Below are positions 42,572 to 51,899 of a stretch of 64,000 bases of DNA, one piece after another. The notes below the pieces were generated by a model. The model did no database searches. It saw only the letters and a list, made by a program, of their open reading frames with translations, and was not told the origin of the DNA. Source of the DNA: Ochrobactrum vermis (GTDB taxonomy: Bacteria; Pseudomonadota; Alphaproteobacteria; Rhizobiales; Rhizobiaceae); assembly GCF_002975205.1 (NCBI RefSeq), contig NZ_PCOC01000001.1:992001-1056000 (forward strand). Direction: 5' to 3'. A program made the position numbers and the translations under genes. Position 1 is the first letter of the stretch; every line of letters begins with the position of its first letter.

Positions 42572-44011
42572 TCAGAAAGAGCCAAACATTGATCCCAGCA
42601 CGAAAACCGCGACGAGCGATATGATCACACCGACGATTACGGTCATGACCATGTCGAAATAGCTCGATGCATGGGTCTGCTTGCTGATCTGCAGGAGCAG
42701 CAGCACCGTACCGTTATGCGGAAGCGCATCCAGCGTACCGGCGCTGATGACGGTCAAACGATGCATCAGTTCGGGATTGATCCCGTACTGGATCGCCAGC
42801 CGCATATATTCCTCGCCAAGCGCATTGAGCGCGATGGCCATGCCGCCGGATGCAGTTCCGGTTAGGGCTGCCAGCGCGTTCATGGCGACAACCAGCGAAA
42901 CAAGCGGCCCGCCCGGCACTTCAAGCACCGCATCACGAACCACCGCAAAGGCAGGCATGGCGGCCACGACGGCGCCGAAGCCGACGAGGCTTGCAATGGT
43001 GAGGATCGGCAGGACGGCGGAATTTGCCCCGGCGTCAAGGCTTTCCCGAACTGCTCGCAGCCGCCCGAAATTCACCGCTATCAACGTCAGGATGGCCGCC
43101 GCCAGCGCAATGAGAACCGCCCACAGGCCGATTGATGAGCCGACGTCGATCCCCCAGGGCTCTTGTTCCAGAAACGAGAAATCGATACGGGGCAGGACGA
43201 TAAGTGCCATCAGGAAGTTGACGATGATAACCACAAGCAGCGGCAGAACAGCAAAGAAAAAGGGCGGCTGATTGTCGGCGCGCGCACCGTGTTCGAATTC
43301 AGCCGGATCGAAGTCACCCGAAAGTGTGGATTGTTCTCTGACTTTCTCCGTAATCTCCAGACTGTCAGTATCATCCACATAGTTTTCTCCGGCAGTCCGC
43401 GCCTTGGTTTCGGCGCGCTGCAGCCACCACATACCGAAGGCGAGGGTTATGATGGAGGCGATGATCCCCAGTCCCGGCGCCGCAAAGGTCGTGGTTTCGA
43501 AATAGGGCATCGGAATGGCATTGTTCGTGGAGGGCGTGCCCGGCATTGCGGACATGGTGAAAGTGAAAGCGCCAAGCCCAATTGCAGCTGGCATCAGTCG
43601 CGCCGGTATGTTGGCCGCCTTGAACATTTCCCGCGCCATGGGCACCAGAACGAAGAAAGCGACAAATACGCTGACCCCGCCATAGGTAACGACTGCCGAT
43701 GCCAGCACGACGGAAAGCATTGTGCGTTTTACGCCCAGCTTCTCGGTCAGATATCGCGCAATAGATGTGATGGAACCACTGTCATCCATCAACTTTCCAA
43801 AAATGCCGCCGAGCAGAAAAAGAGGAAACCATCGGCCGACGAAACTTGCCGTTCCGCCCATGAACGTTGACGTCCAGTTTGCCAGAAGAGGTTCACCGGA
43901 AATGAGCGCCGCAAGGAGTGCCGCCACAGGAGAAAGCAGAAGCACACTCCAGCCGCGATAGGCAAACCACATAAGCAGAGCCAGTCCGAGCAGTATTCCA
44001 AGCAAACCCAT
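42572..44011 (-). CDS. GntP family permease
   Basis: 479 residues with about 12 membrane helices. FAYRGWSVLLLSPVAALLAAL near the start, SVFVAFFVLVPMAREMFKAA in the middle, AMPGTPSTNNAIPMPYF and the LDALPHNGTVLLLLQI motif near the C-terminus fit GntP proton symporters. Family members import gluconate, lactate or short hydroxyacids; the substrate here is unknown. It reads in the same direction as ureJ, 31 bases upstream of it, so run-through transcription is possible. Confidence 0.88.
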   Translation of the reverse strand: MGLLGILLGLALLMWFAYRGWSVLLLSPVAALLAALISGEPLLANWTSTFMGGTASFVGRWFPLFLLGGIFGKLMDDSGSITSIARYLTEKLGVKRTMLSVVLASAVVTYGGVSVFVAFFVLVPMAREMFKAANIPARLMPAAIGLGAFTFTMSAMPGTPSTNNAIPMPYFETTTFAAPGLGIIASIITLAFGMWWLQRAETKARTAGENYVDDTDSLEITEKVREQSTLSGDFDPAEFEHGARADNQPPFFFAVLPLLVVIIVNFLMALIVLPRIDFSFLEQEPWGIDVGSSIGLWAVLIALAAAILTLIAVNFGRLRAVRESLDAGANSAVLPILTIASLVGFGAVVAAMPAFAVVRDAVLEVPGGPLVSLVVAMNALAALTGTASGGMAIALNALGEEYMRLAIQYGINPELMHRLTVISAGTLDALPHNGTVLLLLQISKQTHASSYFDMVMTVIVGVIISLVAVFVLGSMFGSF

Positions 44012-44243
44012 GCTATCTGACCCCTCAGTCGATGTTGGAAAGAATGCGTCCGGAACTTGTCGATGAAACTACTTTGGATGAAATAATTCAAGTACTATAA
44101 TAAAATATGATGTGATTGATACAGGAAGACTTCCTAACGCCTTCAAATAATGTCTATACTGCAATCTGCTCACTTCAGCGGTTTTGGCTATCGTCATTCA
44201 AGTAGTTTCTTGCCTGGTCGTCCGACGCATTAAAAGGACCTGC

Positions 44244-44963
44244 ATGCCGGAAGTCGTCGCAATTCAATCCATCATGGTCAATCTCGGCCTGGCTCTATTG
44301 CTTGGCTCCGCAATCGGCCTGGAACGTCAGATTAAACAACGTCATTCCGGCCTTGCGACACACGGTCTTGTGGCTCTGGGCGCCGCAGCTTACGCTTCGC
44401 TGCCCCACGCTCTTGGCCTCGAAGGCGACCTTAGAATGGGCTCGCAGGTCGTTACGGGGATAGGCTTTCTCGGTGCCGGGCTGATTATCAAGGACGGCGC
44501 AAGTATAAAGGGGCTGAGTACTGCAGCCACGATCTGGAGCACTGGAGCGGTTGGTGTTCTGGCTGGTTATGGACTGTGGGCTCTCGCCGTCGAAACAGCG
44601 TTTTTCATCGTCTGTCTGAACGTTTCCCTGCCAAGAATTGCGGTGCTTGTGAACCGTTACTCCTTTGTCGAACCCGAAATCGAGCAGTTCTATCTCGTGA
44701 AGTTCCGATGTCCTGCGGAAAGCGAAATTTCTGTGAGAGCGTTGCTCATCCAGACACTCGACTTGAAGAAACTCCGCTTCCAGGCGATCCGAAGTCATCA
44801 CATAGAAGGAAGCGACGAGGTCGAGATCGAGGCGACGCTTTTCGCCGGTAAGGAAGATGACCGGATGGTCGAAGGGTTGGTGGCGCAACTGAGCCTGCGC
44901 TCAGGCATCACGTCTACGAGTTGGTTAAAACTTGAAGATAGTGATTGGGCGATAGCCCACTAA
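44244..44963 (+). CDS. MgtC/SapB family protein
   Basis: 239 residues. Five N-terminal helices with the MgtC signature (GSAIGLERQIKQRHSGLATHGLVALGAAAY, VVTGIGFLGAGLIIKDG, GLSTAATIWSTGAVGVLAG) are followed by an ACT-like C-terminal domain. MgtC proteins modulate ATP synthase and support growth at low Mg2+ and acidic pH; in Brucella an MgtC relative contributes to survival in host cells. The ATG with AAAGGAC is preferred to a TTG 20 codons upstream. It is divergent from the GntP gene. Confidence 0.92.
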   Translation: MPEVVAIQSIMVNLGLALLLGSAIGLERQIKQRHSGLATHGLVALGAAAYASLPHALGLEGDLRMGSQVVTGIGFLGAGLIIKDGASIKGLSTAATIWSTGAVGVLAGYGLWALAVETAFFIVCLNVSLPRIAVLVNRYSFVEPEIEQFYLVKFRCPAESEISVRALLIQTLDLKKLRFQAIRSHHIEGSDEVEIEATLFAGKEDDRMVEGLVAQLSLRSGITSTSWLKLEDSDWAIAH

Positions 44964-45055
44964 TTTTATAACCGGCAGGCTGTACTATTGTATCGAAACA
45001 TGCTCATCTTCCTCATTCGCAGTAACGCAGCCCTTTTAACATTGAGGGGTCCACA

Positions 45056-45616
45056 ATGGACGCTCAGCAACTGCAAAGACTGGAACGCAAGACTGTCGAA
45101 CAGAGGAAATGGAAAGGTTTTCTCGGGCTCGGCGTTCTTCTGATAGCGGGCGGAGTACTCTGCCTGTTCTTGCCGGTATTCTCGGAATTTGCAGCCAGCA
45201 CGATGTTTGGCCTTGTCCTTGTGGCTATCGGGGTCGTCAAGATCATCCAGTCGCTTTGGGTCAAGAGCTGGGCAGGCTTCGTCTGGCAGGAATTGTCGGG
45301 GGCCGTGGAGCTTGTTGGCGGGATCATGATCTATCTGAACCCGTTGAAAGGCGCGCTCGCCATCACTCTTCTGATCGCCATCGTGGTATTTGTGCATGGT
45401 TTCCTTCAGTTGGCGCTGTCCTGGAAACTCAGACCGGCAAGCGGCTGGTGGTGGTTTACTCTTTCAGGCCTGATCGCCTGGACCGCCAGCTTGGCACTGG
45501 TGTTGAAATGGCCCTTTTTTACACGTGACTTGCCATCAGGATCAATCGCAGGAATCGCACTGCTGATCGCTGGCGTCGCCTATATCGGAATAGCCTTGAG
45601 TACCCGAAATGCGTGA
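45056..45616 (+). CDS. hdeD: HdeD family membrane protein
   Basis: 186 residues with six predicted helices, typical HdeD. GVLLIAGGVLCLFLPVF near the start and GAVELVGGIMIYLNPLKGALAITLL in the middle are family-like. In E. coli HdeD supports acid resistance at high cell density. It lies between mgtC and an RND efflux pair; the RND adaptor gene starts 39 bases after its stop, so they may share a transcript. Confidence 0.88.
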   Translation: MDAQQLQRLERKTVEQRKWKGFLGLGVLLIAGGVLCLFLPVFSEFAASTMFGLVLVAIGVVKIIQSLWVKSWAGFVWQELSGAVELVGGIMIYLNPLKGALAITLLIAIVVFVHGFLQLALSWKLRPASGWWWFTLSGLIAWTASLALVLKWPFFTRDLPSGSIAGIALLIAGVAYIGIALSTRNA

Positions 45617-45654
45617 GTGATCGGTCGATTTCCGACCGGAGGGAGGACACGCAA

Positions 45655-46806
45655 TTGAAGAAGACTCTCGTTCGTCGTTCTGTGAACGCTGCCCTTGTAT
45701 CGATGTTCTCGTCCTTGCTTTTGCAGCCAGGTTTGGCTCAGCAGGCTCCGGCTGGCGCGTCCCCTCCTGTGATCGTGCGGAAAGTGGAACTGGCACCTTC
45801 GACTGCGCCGATACGTTTCAACGGGCAGGTAGAGGCGATTGAAGCTGTCGATATTCAAGCGAGAATTACAGGCTTTCTGAAGGAAAAGGCTTTCGAACAG
45901 GGCGCCGCTGTCAAGGCAGGTGATCTGCTTTTCGAAATCGAGCCGGACCAGATGCGAGCGGCGGCTATGTCCGCCGAAGCACAGGTGGCACGTGCCGAAG
46001 CCGCCCAGAACGCCGCGCGGCAATCACTGTCGCGGACGCGGACGCTCGCCAATCGCAATACGGCTTCACAAGCCTCTCTTGACGAAGCGCTGGCGAATTT
46101 CGACATCGCCACGGCAGATGTTCAGAACGCTGAAGCCGCGCTCAACAATGCCAGGCTCAATCTCTCCTACACACAGGTCAGATCGCCCATTAACGGGACC
46201 ATAGGTCGTTCACTTTTCACAGTCGGTAATCTTGTCGGTCCGAGTGCTGGACCGCTTGCACGGATTGTGCAACTCGATCCTGTTCGTGTTGTATTTTCCA
46301 TCACGGACCGGGCCCTGATCGGTATTCGCCAGAAGGAAGCCGGAGGAGGGACAGTCAATCCCGAGAGCTTCAAGCTGACTCTGATGCTGGCCAATGGCAC
46401 ACAATATGACGAACGGGGAAATATCCAGTTCATCGACAATGAAGTAAGCGCGCAGACCGGCACTGTGGCGGTGCGCGCGCTCTTCCCCAATCCCAACCAC
46501 ATTCTGGTTCCGGGCCAGATCGTTGCCGTCAATCTGCTTGATGAAACGGTCGGCGAGTTGCCGGTCATTCCCATGTCATCCGTGCTGCAGGATCGCCAGG
46601 GGAAGTATGTCTATGTTCTCAACGAGGGCAATACGGTCTCCCGCCGTCCGATCATGACAGGCACGCGTATCGGCAATGACTGGTCAGTGACCGACGGCCT
46701 CAAAGCCGGTGAAACAATCGTCATCGAGGGCTTGCAGAGAATCGCTGACGGCCAGGCCGTATCCCCGCGCGATCCGATCTCCGGCAGTGCAGGGGTGGGG
46801 CAATGA
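45655..46806 (+). CDS. RND efflux periplasmic adaptor subunit
   Basis: 383 residues from a TTG start with a strong GGAGG 8 bases upstream; a GTG overlapping the HdeD stop is less likely. A signal peptide is followed by HlyD-type hairpin and lipoyl motifs (GQVEAIEAVDIQARITGFLKEK, GDLLFEIEPDQ, LSYTQVRSPINGTIGRSL). It connects the inner-membrane pump encoded next (overlap 4 bases) to an outer-membrane channel, which is not in this window. Confidence 0.93.
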   Translation: MKKTLVRRSVNAALVSMFSSLLLQPGLAQQAPAGASPPVIVRKVELAPSTAPIRFNGQVEAIEAVDIQARITGFLKEKAFEQGAAVKAGDLLFEIEPDQMRAAAMSAEAQVARAEAAQNAARQSLSRTRTLANRNTASQASLDEALANFDIATADVQNAEAALNNARLNLSYTQVRSPINGTIGRSLFTVGNLVGPSAGPLARIVQLDPVRVVFSITDRALIGIRQKEAGGGTVNPESFKLTLMLANGTQYDERGNIQFIDNEVSAQTGTVAVRALFPNPNHILVPGQIVAVNLLDETVGELPVIPMSSVLQDRQGKYVYVLNEGNTVSRRPIMTGTRIGNDWSVTDGLKAGETIVIEGLQRIADGQAVSPRDPISGSAGVGQ

Positions 46807-49800
46807 TTTCTGAAACCTTTATACGGCGAACCGGCCTCGCTATCGTTATCTCAATCGTCATCTCCATCGCCGGTGCGATCGCGATCTTTTCATTGCCTAT
46901 CCAGCAATACCCGCAGATCACGCCACCAACGGTAAATGTTTCGGCGGTTTATCCAGGTGCGAGTGCGGAGGTGATTGCCGACGTTGTTGGCGGTCCGCTG
47001 GAAACTGCAATCAATGGTGTCGATGGCATGATGTACATGTCATCCACCAGTTCCAATGCCGGGCAGTATTCGCTGTCGGTCACCTTCGAAGTCGGCACCG
47101 ATCCCGAACTCGCGCAGGTCAACGTCCAGAACCGAGCCCAACTGGCGATTTCCCGGCTGCCCGCTGCCGTGGCGCAGCAAGGCGTATCGGTCCGTTCCCG
47201 TTCGCCCGATTTTGTGTTGGGAATTGCATTTTATTCGCCGGACGACAGCCTGAACGCGCTTGAAATTACCAATTTTACCACCACGACGATTGTCGATGCG
47301 ATCTCGCGCGTAGCTGGCGTCGGCGAGGCGAGCGTTGTTGGTGCATCTGAGTACTCGATGCGCGTCTGGCTCAATCCGCAAAGAATGGATGCGCTCGGCA
47401 TAACCGTTGACGAGGTTTCGGCGGCGATCCAGCGTCAGAATATTCAGGCGACGCTTGGCCAGGCAGGTGCGCCACCGATGCGGGAAAGCAGTGAGCTGCA
47501 ATATACGCTGGTGGCTCAGGGGCGGCTCCAGGATACCGATGAATTCGGAAGCATCGTCGTGCGCACCGGAGCAGACGGTGCCAAAGTGTTTCTGCGCGAT
47601 ATCGCGCGTCTTGAACTTGGCGCACGCAATTATGCATCGAGAGCAAGTTTTGCCGGCCATGAATCGGCGATGCTGCAGATCAACCAGTCACCCGATGCCA
47701 ACGCGATCCAGACCGCGACTGCCGTGCAGGCAGAGCTTGAACGTCTGTCGTCCAGATTTCCTCCGGGACTGCAATATCATGTCGTTTACGATGCAACACG
47801 GTTCGTGGAAGCCAGCCTCCAACTGACGGCGCGAACATTGTTCGAAGCTTTTGTCATTGTGCTCGCGGTCACATTCATCTTTCTGCAGGACTGGCGGGCA
47901 ACGCTTATTTCAGCACTTGCCATTCCGGCCTCGATGCTGGGCGCGGTGGCGGTGCTGCTAGCCGTCGGCTATTCCCTGAACATGATTTCCCTGCTGGCTT
48001 TGGTGCTTGCCATCGGGCTTGTTGTGGATGACGCAATTCTGGTCGTCGAAAACGTCAAGCATGTGCTGGATGACACGCCTGATATCACAGTCGTCGAGGC
48101 CACGCGCAAGGCGATGCACCAGATCACCGGGCCAATCATTTCAACAACGCTTGTTCTGCTGGCGGTGGTCACGCCCACAGCCTTTCTGGAAGGCATCGCC
48201 GGACAGCTCTACCGACAATTCGCGGTCACGATTTCGTCGGCCCTGATCCTCTCTTCATTCGTTGCTCTGACGCTCAGTCCGGCACTTGCAGCGCTTTTGC
48301 TGAAGCGCGGCCAAGGCGGCTACCGGCGCGGTCCTCTTGCGTGGTTTTCAAGTTTCATGGAGAAAACCCGCGAAGGCTACGGCAAGATCGTCGGCTTTAT
48401 GGTGAAGTACTGGATTATACCAGTTGCCGGCATCATCGCTTGTTTCGCGGCGGCCTATCTTGCCTTCGTCAATCTTCCCGCGACTTTCCTGCCCGACGAG
48501 GATCAGGGAGCGCTCTTTGTCGATATACAACTGCCGAGCGCTGCCTCGCTCGACCGTACAAACCTCATCGTAGAAAATGTGCGGAAGGTTCTGAGCGAGA
48601 CCGAGGGTGTGCAGGACGTCATAACGGTTGCCGGGTTCAGCATCCTGCAGTCAACCAGCACGCCTAACGGCGCCATGGCTGTTGCGGCTCTTACGCCATG
48701 GGAGGACCGCGAGACGGAGGCACTGCAACTCAATAACATCATCAGCACCTTGCGCGCGCAGTTCTCGCAGGTGCCGGGCGCAAATATCTCGGTTTTTGCT
48801 CCACCCGCAATTGCTGGCATCGGTGCGGTCGGTGGTCTCGATTTTCGGCTGCAGGCCTTGCAGGGCCAGCCCCCGCAGGAGATAGCGCAGGTGACCAGCG
48901 CCATGCTCGGTTACTTCAATCAGCGACCGGAGATCGGCGGTGCGGCGACTACGTTCAACGCGAATGTGCCCCAGATCTATGTCGATGTCGACCGTTCCCG
49001 CGCCGAAGCTCTTGGCCTCAGTGTTTCGGATGTTTATGCGACCATCGGTGCGAATTTCGGTTCGCGCTACGTCAATGATTTCACGCTGAACGGCCGTGTG
49101 TTTCAGGTCAATCTTCAGGCTGATTCCGATTTCCGTGCGCACAGCGAAGATATTCTCAAGCTCCACGTCAGGAGCCGCAATGGAACCATGGTCCCATTGC
49201 GTAGCGTGGTGTCACTCACGACGGTTTTGGCGCCTTTCGTCATAACCCGGTACAACCTTTCGGTTTCGGCGCAGGTTAATGCGGTTCCGGCTCCGGGTTC
49301 CAGCAGCGGCCAGGCAATGGCGGCAATGGAGACGGTTTCTTCTCAAGCTCTCCCGGATGGCTATGGCTATGAATGGTCGGGACTGTCTTTCCAGGAAAGC
49401 AGAAGCAGCGGTCAGGAGGTAATCGTCTTCGCGCTGGCTTTCCTTTTCGCCTATCTTTTTCTTGTCGCCCAATATGAGAGTTGGGCCTTGCCAGCAGTCG
49501 TGATCCTTTCGCTGGGCGCTGCGCTGCTGGGAGCTGTTGCCGCTCTCACATTCTTTGGATTGCAGAACAGCCTTTACGTCCAGATCGCGATGGTGTTGCT
49601 GATCGGGTTGGCCGCAAAGAATGCGATCCTGATTGTGGAGTTTGCCAAGGAAAAACGCGAGAGCGGCCTGACGGCTGCAGAGGCAGCCCGTACCGGGGCC
49701 GAACAGCGTTTCCGGGCGGTCATGATGACGGCTGTATCCTTTATCCTTGGCATCCTTCCACTCATCCTGTCTTCCGGTGCGGGCGCCGGTGCACGTCAGG

Positions 49801-49958
49801 CCGTCGGTGTGACGATCTTCGGCGGGATGGTGGCTGCGACCTCTTTGGGGCTACTCCTCACTCCCGGTCTCTACTTCGTCGTTCAGCGCCTGACCGAGCG
49901 TGTGAAAGGGCAGAGGGAGGAGAAAAAAGAAACGGCCTCTGAAACCGCCCACGATTAA
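46803..49958 (+). CDS. RND efflux transporter, HAE1 family
   Basis: 1051 residues, a full-length AcrB-like pump with 12 helices and two large periplasmic loops. The proton-relay Asp pair sits in GLVVDDAILVVENVKHVL; FLPDEDQGALFVDIQLP marks the second half, and GLAAKNAILIVEFAKE the C-terminal relay. It exports drugs, bile salts or similar hydrophobic compounds by H+ exchange. It forms a translationally coupled pair with the adaptor gene. The nearest named relatives are probably the Brucella BepE/BepG pumps; the exact relation is not determined. Confidence 0.95.
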   Translation: MISETFIRRTGLAIVISIVISIAGAIAIFSLPIQQYPQITPPTVNVSAVYPGASAEVIADVVGGPLETAINGVDGMMYMSSTSSNAGQYSLSVTFEVGTDPELAQVNVQNRAQLAISRLPAAVAQQGVSVRSRSPDFVLGIAFYSPDDSLNALEITNFTTTTIVDAISRVAGVGEASVVGASEYSMRVWLNPQRMDALGITVDEVSAAIQRQNIQATLGQAGAPPMRESSELQYTLVAQGRLQDTDEFGSIVVRTGADGAKVFLRDIARLELGARNYASRASFAGHESAMLQINQSPDANAIQTATAVQAELERLSSRFPPGLQYHVVYDATRFVEASLQLTARTLFEAFVIVLAVTFIFLQDWRATLISALAIPASMLGAVAVLLAVGYSLNMISLLALVLAIGLVVDDAILVVENVKHVLDDTPDITVVEATRKAMHQITGPIISTTLVLLAVVTPTAFLEGIAGQLYRQFAVTISSALILSSFVALTLSPALAALLLKRGQGGYRRGPLAWFSSFMEKTREGYGKIVGFMVKYWIIPVAGIIACFAAAYLAFVNLPATFLPDEDQGALFVDIQLPSAASLDRTNLIVENVRKVLSETEGVQDVITVAGFSILQSTSTPNGAMAVAALTPWEDRETEALQLNNIISTLRAQFSQVPGANISVFAPPAIAGIGAVGGLDFRLQALQGQPPQEIAQVTSAMLGYFNQRPEIGGAATTFNANVPQIYVDVDRSRAEALGLSVSDVYATIGANFGSRYVNDFTLNGRVFQVNLQADSDFRAHSEDILKLHVRSRNGTMVPLRSVVSLTTVLAPFVITRYNLSVSAQVNAVPAPGSSSGQAMAAMETVSSQALPDGYGYEWSGLSFQESRSSGQEVIVFALAFLFAYLFLVAQYESWALPAVVILSLGAALLGAVAALTFFGLQNSLYVQIAMVLLIGLAAKNAILIVEFAKEKRESGLTAAEAARTGAEQRFRAVMMTAVSFILGILPLILSSGAGAGARQAVGVTIFGGMVAATSLGLLLTPGLYFVVQRLTERVKGQREEKKETASETAHD

Positions 49959-50026
49959 AGCGCGCATCTGCATGCGCGTGCCTGTCGGATGGACCTGCGT
50001 TCTATTATTTGATGCTGGGGAACTTA

Positions 50027-51217
50027 ATGACCGAGACAAAATCACAAGGCATCGATCGGCGCGATTTCATGCTCGCGTCGATTGCCGCAGCCGGTTCAGC
50101 GGCGCTCGCATCCGGGCAGGCGCAGGCTCAAACGGCCGATTCAACAGCGGAAAACGGCGGCACGGCATCCGGCACGGTTTATACCGGCGATGTCATCGAC
50201 GGTAAGCGCGTGATTTCCTCCCTCGATATTTCCGATCTGGAAGCGGGCAAGAGGCACAATTTCTATTTCCGGGGCGTGCAGATGCCGACGGGCCAGTATT
50301 GGCATGTCTCGGTCACGGTGATGAAAGGCAAATCCCCAGGCAAACGGCTTGGGTTGATCAGTGGCGTGCACGGTGACGAAATGAGTCCGGTGCACACATT
50401 GCAGACAATCGTGAACCAGCTCGACCCGCAAACAATGTCCGGTTCGGTGGTGGCCGTTTTCGACGTGTCGCGCCCCGCGCTTGAGGCGATGGCCAGACGA
50501 TGGCCCAGTTCGGGACGAGGGGTGGATCTGGTCGATATCAATCGGCTTTTCCCCGGTGACGAGAATGCGCCGGAAGCGGCAGCGCGACATGCCGGCCTGG
50601 TCTTCAATCGTTTGCTGCGCCCCAATCTCGATTACGGGATCGATTTTCATACCGCCGCTACGGGGATGGATATGACTGCATTTCATCTGGCGCGAATGGA
50701 TCAGCCGGAAGTGCGGGCGATGGCTGAGCTTTATCCCATAGATCAGATTTTCGACAACTTCGGCGAACACGGCCTTCTTCCAAACGCGCTGATCGACGCT
50801 GGTATCCCTGCTTTTACGCCGGAAATCGGCCAGCCGCGCATTTTCGATCACGCAAAGATTGCTCTTTTCGTCGAAGGCACGATGAATGTTCTCAAGCACC
50901 ACAAGATCATAGAGGGCGAATTAGGAAGAACCGGCAAGGATTCCGGTGTCTTCATTGCCGATGGAGCCGCCCCGGTCGTCACGACACATGGTGGCTTTGT
51001 CGAACTTCACGTTGAACTGAATGAAGAGGTGCAGGTGGGGCAGAAAGTGGCTACTCAGAGAAATACGTTCGGCGAGGTGGTTGCTGAATATTCTGCGCCC
51101 GTGGGAGGGAAGGTTGGTGCAAGGCGAACGGATGCCACATGCGAGCCGGGCATGCCAATCGTCTTCCTTTTATTTGATAGCGCGACTGCGACCGGAACCG
51201 GTGGATTGGCCGAATAA
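50027..51217 (+). CDS. Tat-exported succinylglutamate desuccinylase/aspartoacylase-family protein
   Basis: 396 residues. A Tat signal (DRRDFMLASIAAAGSAALAS) leads to an M14-like AstE/AspA domain with the zinc motif HGDE (ISGVHGDEMSPV) and the third ligand region DYGIDFHTAATGMD. A C-terminal beta domain follows (HGGFVELHVELNEEVQVGQK). Family members hydrolyse N-acyl amino acids in the cytosol; a periplasmic form suggests action on an exported or envelope substrate. The ATG follows a GGGGAA site; a TTG further up is less likely. The ecotin gene follows by 28 bases. Confidence 0.85.
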   Translation: MTETKSQGIDRRDFMLASIAAAGSAALASGQAQAQTADSTAENGGTASGTVYTGDVIDGKRVISSLDISDLEAGKRHNFYFRGVQMPTGQYWHVSVTVMKGKSPGKRLGLISGVHGDEMSPVHTLQTIVNQLDPQTMSGSVVAVFDVSRPALEAMARRWPSSGRGVDLVDINRLFPGDENAPEAAARHAGLVFNRLLRPNLDYGIDFHTAATGMDMTAFHLARMDQPEVRAMAELYPIDQIFDNFGEHGLLPNALIDAGIPAFTPEIGQPRIFDHAKIALFVEGTMNVLKHHKIIEGELGRTGKDSGVFIADGAAPVVTTHGGFVELHVELNEEVQVGQKVATQRNTFGEVVAEYSAPVGGKVGARRTDATCEPGMPIVFLLFDSATATGTGGLAE

Positions 51218-51245
51218 GCACAACGAAATCTGCACAGATGAGAGC

Positions 51246-51749
51246 ATGAACATGAAAGTCAGACATTTCTTACAGATGGCGCTGATCGCCGTGAGTTTCG
51301 GCATCCCCTATGGCGCGAGCGCTCAGGACAAGACCGAATCTGAAAAGAACCTCGCAGCTTTCCCGGCAGCGCCTTCGGGCTCCTATCGTTATGTCATCCA
51401 TCTTCCTCCGCTTGAGAAGGAACAGGACGCCAAAGTTGAAATTATTGCAGGCCGCAACGCAACTGTGGACTGCAACATCAGTTGGTTCGGTGGAAGTTTA
51501 ACCCCGACTACTATTGAGGGCTGGGGTTTCGACTACTTCACTCTGACGGCAAGCGATCGTATGTCGGGCACGTTGATGGCTTGTCCGCCGGATAGCAAGC
51601 GGACCGCGTTCGTACCGGTTCGGGGCGAGGATTTCATGCTTCGCTACAACAGTCGGCTTCCGATTGTCATCTATGCGAAAGATGGCCTCGAAATCCGTTA
51701 TAGGATCTGGAAGCCGTCCGATGAAACGCACAACGCGCAGCGCGGATAG
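51246..51749 (+). CDS. eco: Ecotin, periplasmic serine protease inhibitor
   Basis: 167 residues: a signal peptide ending near GASAQ, then a complete ecotin domain. Shared with E. coli ecotin are VDCN with Cys76, EGWGFDY, MACP with Cys113 (the disulfide partner), RYNSRLPIVIY and a YRIWK end. The reactive site is GTLMAC, so the P1 position aligned to Met84 of E. coli is Leu110. Ecotin dimers block chymotrypsin-, trypsin- and elastase-type enzymes of the host. The start is at MNMK; the second ATG is possible. Unusually it follows an aspartoacylase-like gene and precedes nosR. Confidence 0.94.
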   Translation: MNMKVRHFLQMALIAVSFGIPYGASAQDKTESEKNLAAFPAAPSGSYRYVIHLPPLEKEQDAKVEIIAGRNATVDCNISWFGGSLTPTTIEGWGFDYFTLTASDRMSGTLMACPPDSKRTAFVPVRGEDFMLRYNSRLPIVIYAKDGLEIRYRIWKPSDETHNAQRG

Positions 51750-51807
51750 AAAGGCCGCGACGCTCAAATGACGGGCGTTGATAATGTTGAGCGGTTTCTT
51801 CTTGTAT

Positions 51808-51821
51808 TTGTTTCAAATCAA
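51808..51821. promoter_or_regulatory. FNR-like box upstream of nosR
   Basis: TTGTT-N4-ATCAA matches the FNR/NnrR consensus TTGAT-N4-ATCAA in nine of ten positions. It lies about 80-90 bases upstream of the nosR start, in the expected position for activation. Confidence 0.6.
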
Positions 51822-51899
51822 TGAACTCTTTGCCTGATCCGCTAATTTCCAACCGAAAGATATGCTCGCAATTATTCGCTGGGCAGACGAAGGTTGGAC

